From Flavobacterium jejuense (lineage in GTDB: Bacteria; Bacteroidota; Bacteroidia; Flavobacteriales; Flavobacteriaceae): a stretch of 64,000 bases of DNA. The stretch spans positions 1 to 64,000 of the forward strand of contig NZ_VEVQ02000018.1 in the NCBI RefSeq assembly GCF_006491595.2, given 5' to 3'. Below are positions 62,822 to 64,000 of this stretch, in pieces. Both the position numbers and the translations under genes were made by a program. Each line of letters opens with the position of its first letter. Positions within the stretch are counted from its first letter, which is position 1. The notes below the pieces were generated by a model, which made no database searches, was not told the DNA's origin, and worked only from the letters and a program-made list of their open reading frames with translations.

Positions 62822-64000
62822 CTATTCTTCTGCTAAACCTTTCCAGTTTCTTATGATTATTGATAAAAAGAACAACGCAATTACTGATACTATGAAGTTT
62901 ACTGAAAACATTTCTAGTGCGTGATCTTTCAGCCATATGTAAAAAGGATTTTCATAATATTTTTGAATTTCACTGTCATATAAATAGTCTTGATAGCGAT
63001 AAGCCTCAATAAGCAAAAAATAAACTATTGGAATAAAAGTTGAAAAAGACCAAAGTATCATATTTAAAATTACTCTTGTGAGTTGGATATTTTTTTTAAT
63101 TGAATAAACCCAAAAGAAATAAATAATGATTCCAACAATAGTAAATAGAATTAGATAGGCATATAACATTCCTGAACCTGAGAAAGCACTAAAAATTCCA
63201 TAAAAAATATTCAATATTCCTGTAGTTACAATGGCAATTAACCAACTTTTCCCTGTGGTTACTCTAAACGAAAAAATAAGTAACGATAGACCTAATGCTC
63301 CATACAAAAAGGAAAGTAACATTTCATATTCAAAATACGAATTAGTATGTGCATCTGAAACGGTATCATATTTTACTTTTAATACATTTTGCTGTACATA
63401 ATATTTTGAATATTTTCCTGTATCATAATCTTGATAAGGTTGAAATCTTCTATCTGAATAGTTGTACCAACTGTCTGCTTCATATTCGATTAAATAGGGT
63501 TTAATGTATAGAAAATTGTCAAAATCGGGATTTTTATAAGTACTTTCAAACCATTTCTCAGGAGTAAGGTTGGTTTTTAAATGATGTTCTTTTATTATTG
63601 TTAGATAAGTATTCATCAAGTTTTTAACTTCTTGTTGGCTGTTAGTGTATAGCCAATTTTGAACCTTAAGTTTTAGTATGGAATCTTCTTTAGTAGAATT
63701 TACCGTAAAATGAAAATTATTTCTATTAAGTAATGAATATTGATTGTACTTTTTACCATTAAAAATCATATAATCATTGAAAACTTCATTTTCACTTCTT
63801 TCATATTCGTACTCATTTGATTTCACAATTTTATTCCCAATGCTATCAATTAATCCAGAAGCTAAAGAATCAATTTCTGTTTGAGCAAAACTTCCATCAA
63901 TAAAAAAGTCTGCAGCACTAATAATTTCGCATCGTCTTTTTGTTTCTTCAAGTGAAAAATAGTTTTTTTGATGGAATTGTTTACCAAATTGAAAAGGTAA
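62822..64000 (-). CDS. Membrane protein of unknown function, partial (cut by right edge)
   Basis: The frame remains open through 64000, so the gene starts outside the window; a GTG at 63826 is just an internal Val codon, and 58 further codons (including LEETKRRCEIISAADFFIDG and FAQTEIDSLASG) precede it. Residues near the visible start are acidic and Tyr/Asn-rich. The C-terminal half contains about five membrane helices (for example FLYGALGLSLLIFSF and YLILFTIVGIIIYFFWVYSI). A soluble N-terminal region then a membrane region; function not recognised. Confidence 0.7.
   Translation of the reverse strand, partial: LPFQFGKQFHQKNYFSLEETKRRCEIISAADFFIDGSFAQTEIDSLASGLIDSIGNKIVKSNEYEYERSENEVFNDYMIFNGKKYNQYSLLNRNNFHFTVNSTKEDSILKLKVQNWLYTNSQQEVKNLMNTYLTIIKEHHLKTNLTPEKWFESTYKNPDFDNFLYIKPYLIEYEADSWYNYSDRRFQPYQDYDTGKYSKYYVQQNVLKVKYDTVSDAHTNSYFEYEMLLSFLYGALGLSLLIFSFRVTTGKSWLIAIVTTGILNIFYGIFSAFSGSGMLYAYLILFTIVGIIIYFFWVYSIKKNIQLTRVILNMILWSFSTFIPIVYFLLIEAYRYQDYLYDSEIQKYYENPFYIWLKDHALEMFSVNFIVSVIALFFLSIIIRNWKGLAEE

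Noticed and set aside
62822..63826. Complete 334-residue gene starting at 63826
   Set aside because: The first codon is GTG inside an open frame that continues to the window edge with plausible protein sequence.

Overview
The window is an AT-rich chromosomal segment from a member of the Bacteroidota, most likely Flavobacteriaceae. Grounds: SusC/SusD genes, many lipoproteins whose signal peptides end in a Cys (S-C-S/N/G), promoter cores of the TAnnTTTG type instead of E. coli -10 boxes, almost no Shine-Dalgarno sequences, and housekeeping proteins (RimO, GlmM, ProS, SmpB, DUF1015) that read like Flavobacterium. It mixes one clear accessory island with conserved core genes.

Layout. 1-900: the start of an IS1182-type transposase running off the left edge, then a gene-free stretch with about eight tandem units of 21-22 bp. 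900-5305: three secreted proteins of unknown role, an Ada-like regulator/DNA methyltransferase and an alpha/beta hydrolase. 5342-21385: a polysaccharide utilization locus (PUL) for beta-mannan, probably galacto(gluco)mannan. A leftward operon holds GH26 mannanase, Na+ symporter, GH130 phosphorylase, AGE epimerase and GH5 mannanase. A divergent AraC regulator is followed by rightward SusC, SusD, a surface glycan-binding protein, GH27 alpha-galactosidase and GH5 endoglucanase. 21.6-29.5 kb: a broken metallo-hydrolase gene with a TetR regulator and two matching operator-like sites, two serine hydrolases of the beta-lactamase fold, and a small overlapping ECF sigma-factor operon. 29.5-38.3 kb: rimO, a FadL-like porin with a low-complexity lipoprotein, proS, two tRNA-Glu genes, rpsT and typA. 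38.4-51.6 kb: TPR protein, ClC antiporter, ACP phosphodiesterase-like protein, glmM, glycosyltransferase, coaE, an RprXY-like two-component pair, an orphan sensor kinase overlapping a stand-alone receiver, a thioesterase and miaA. 51.7-64 kb: voltage-gated K+ channel, DEDDh exonuclease/GIY-YIG fusion, YggS, DUF1015, 3-hydroxyacyl-CoA dehydrogenase, Gfo/Idh oxidoreductase, pcm, smpB, a lipoprotein subtilase, an aldose-epimerase-like protein and a membrane protein cut by the right edge.

How the PUL should work (inference from family knowledge). The secreted or surface GH26 and GH5 mannanases and the GH5 glucanase cut the backbone. GH27 removes alpha-galactose. SusC/SusD and the glycan-binding protein import oligosaccharides. 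The sodium symporter carries mannobiose-size sugars over the inner membrane. In the cytoplasm the epimerase turns mannobiose into mannosyl-glucose, and the GH130 enzyme phosphorolyses it to mannose-1-phosphate and glucose. The cupin-AraC protein between the two arms is the obvious regulator.

Other structure worth attention: two copies of a hairpin-bearing intergenic repeat (30961-31024 and 51643-51747), several clean terminators including a 44-nt perfect palindrome at 38357-38400, and a terminator-like hairpin placed inside the PUL ahead of the GH27-GH5 genes. No CRISPR array, rRNA or phage was seen.
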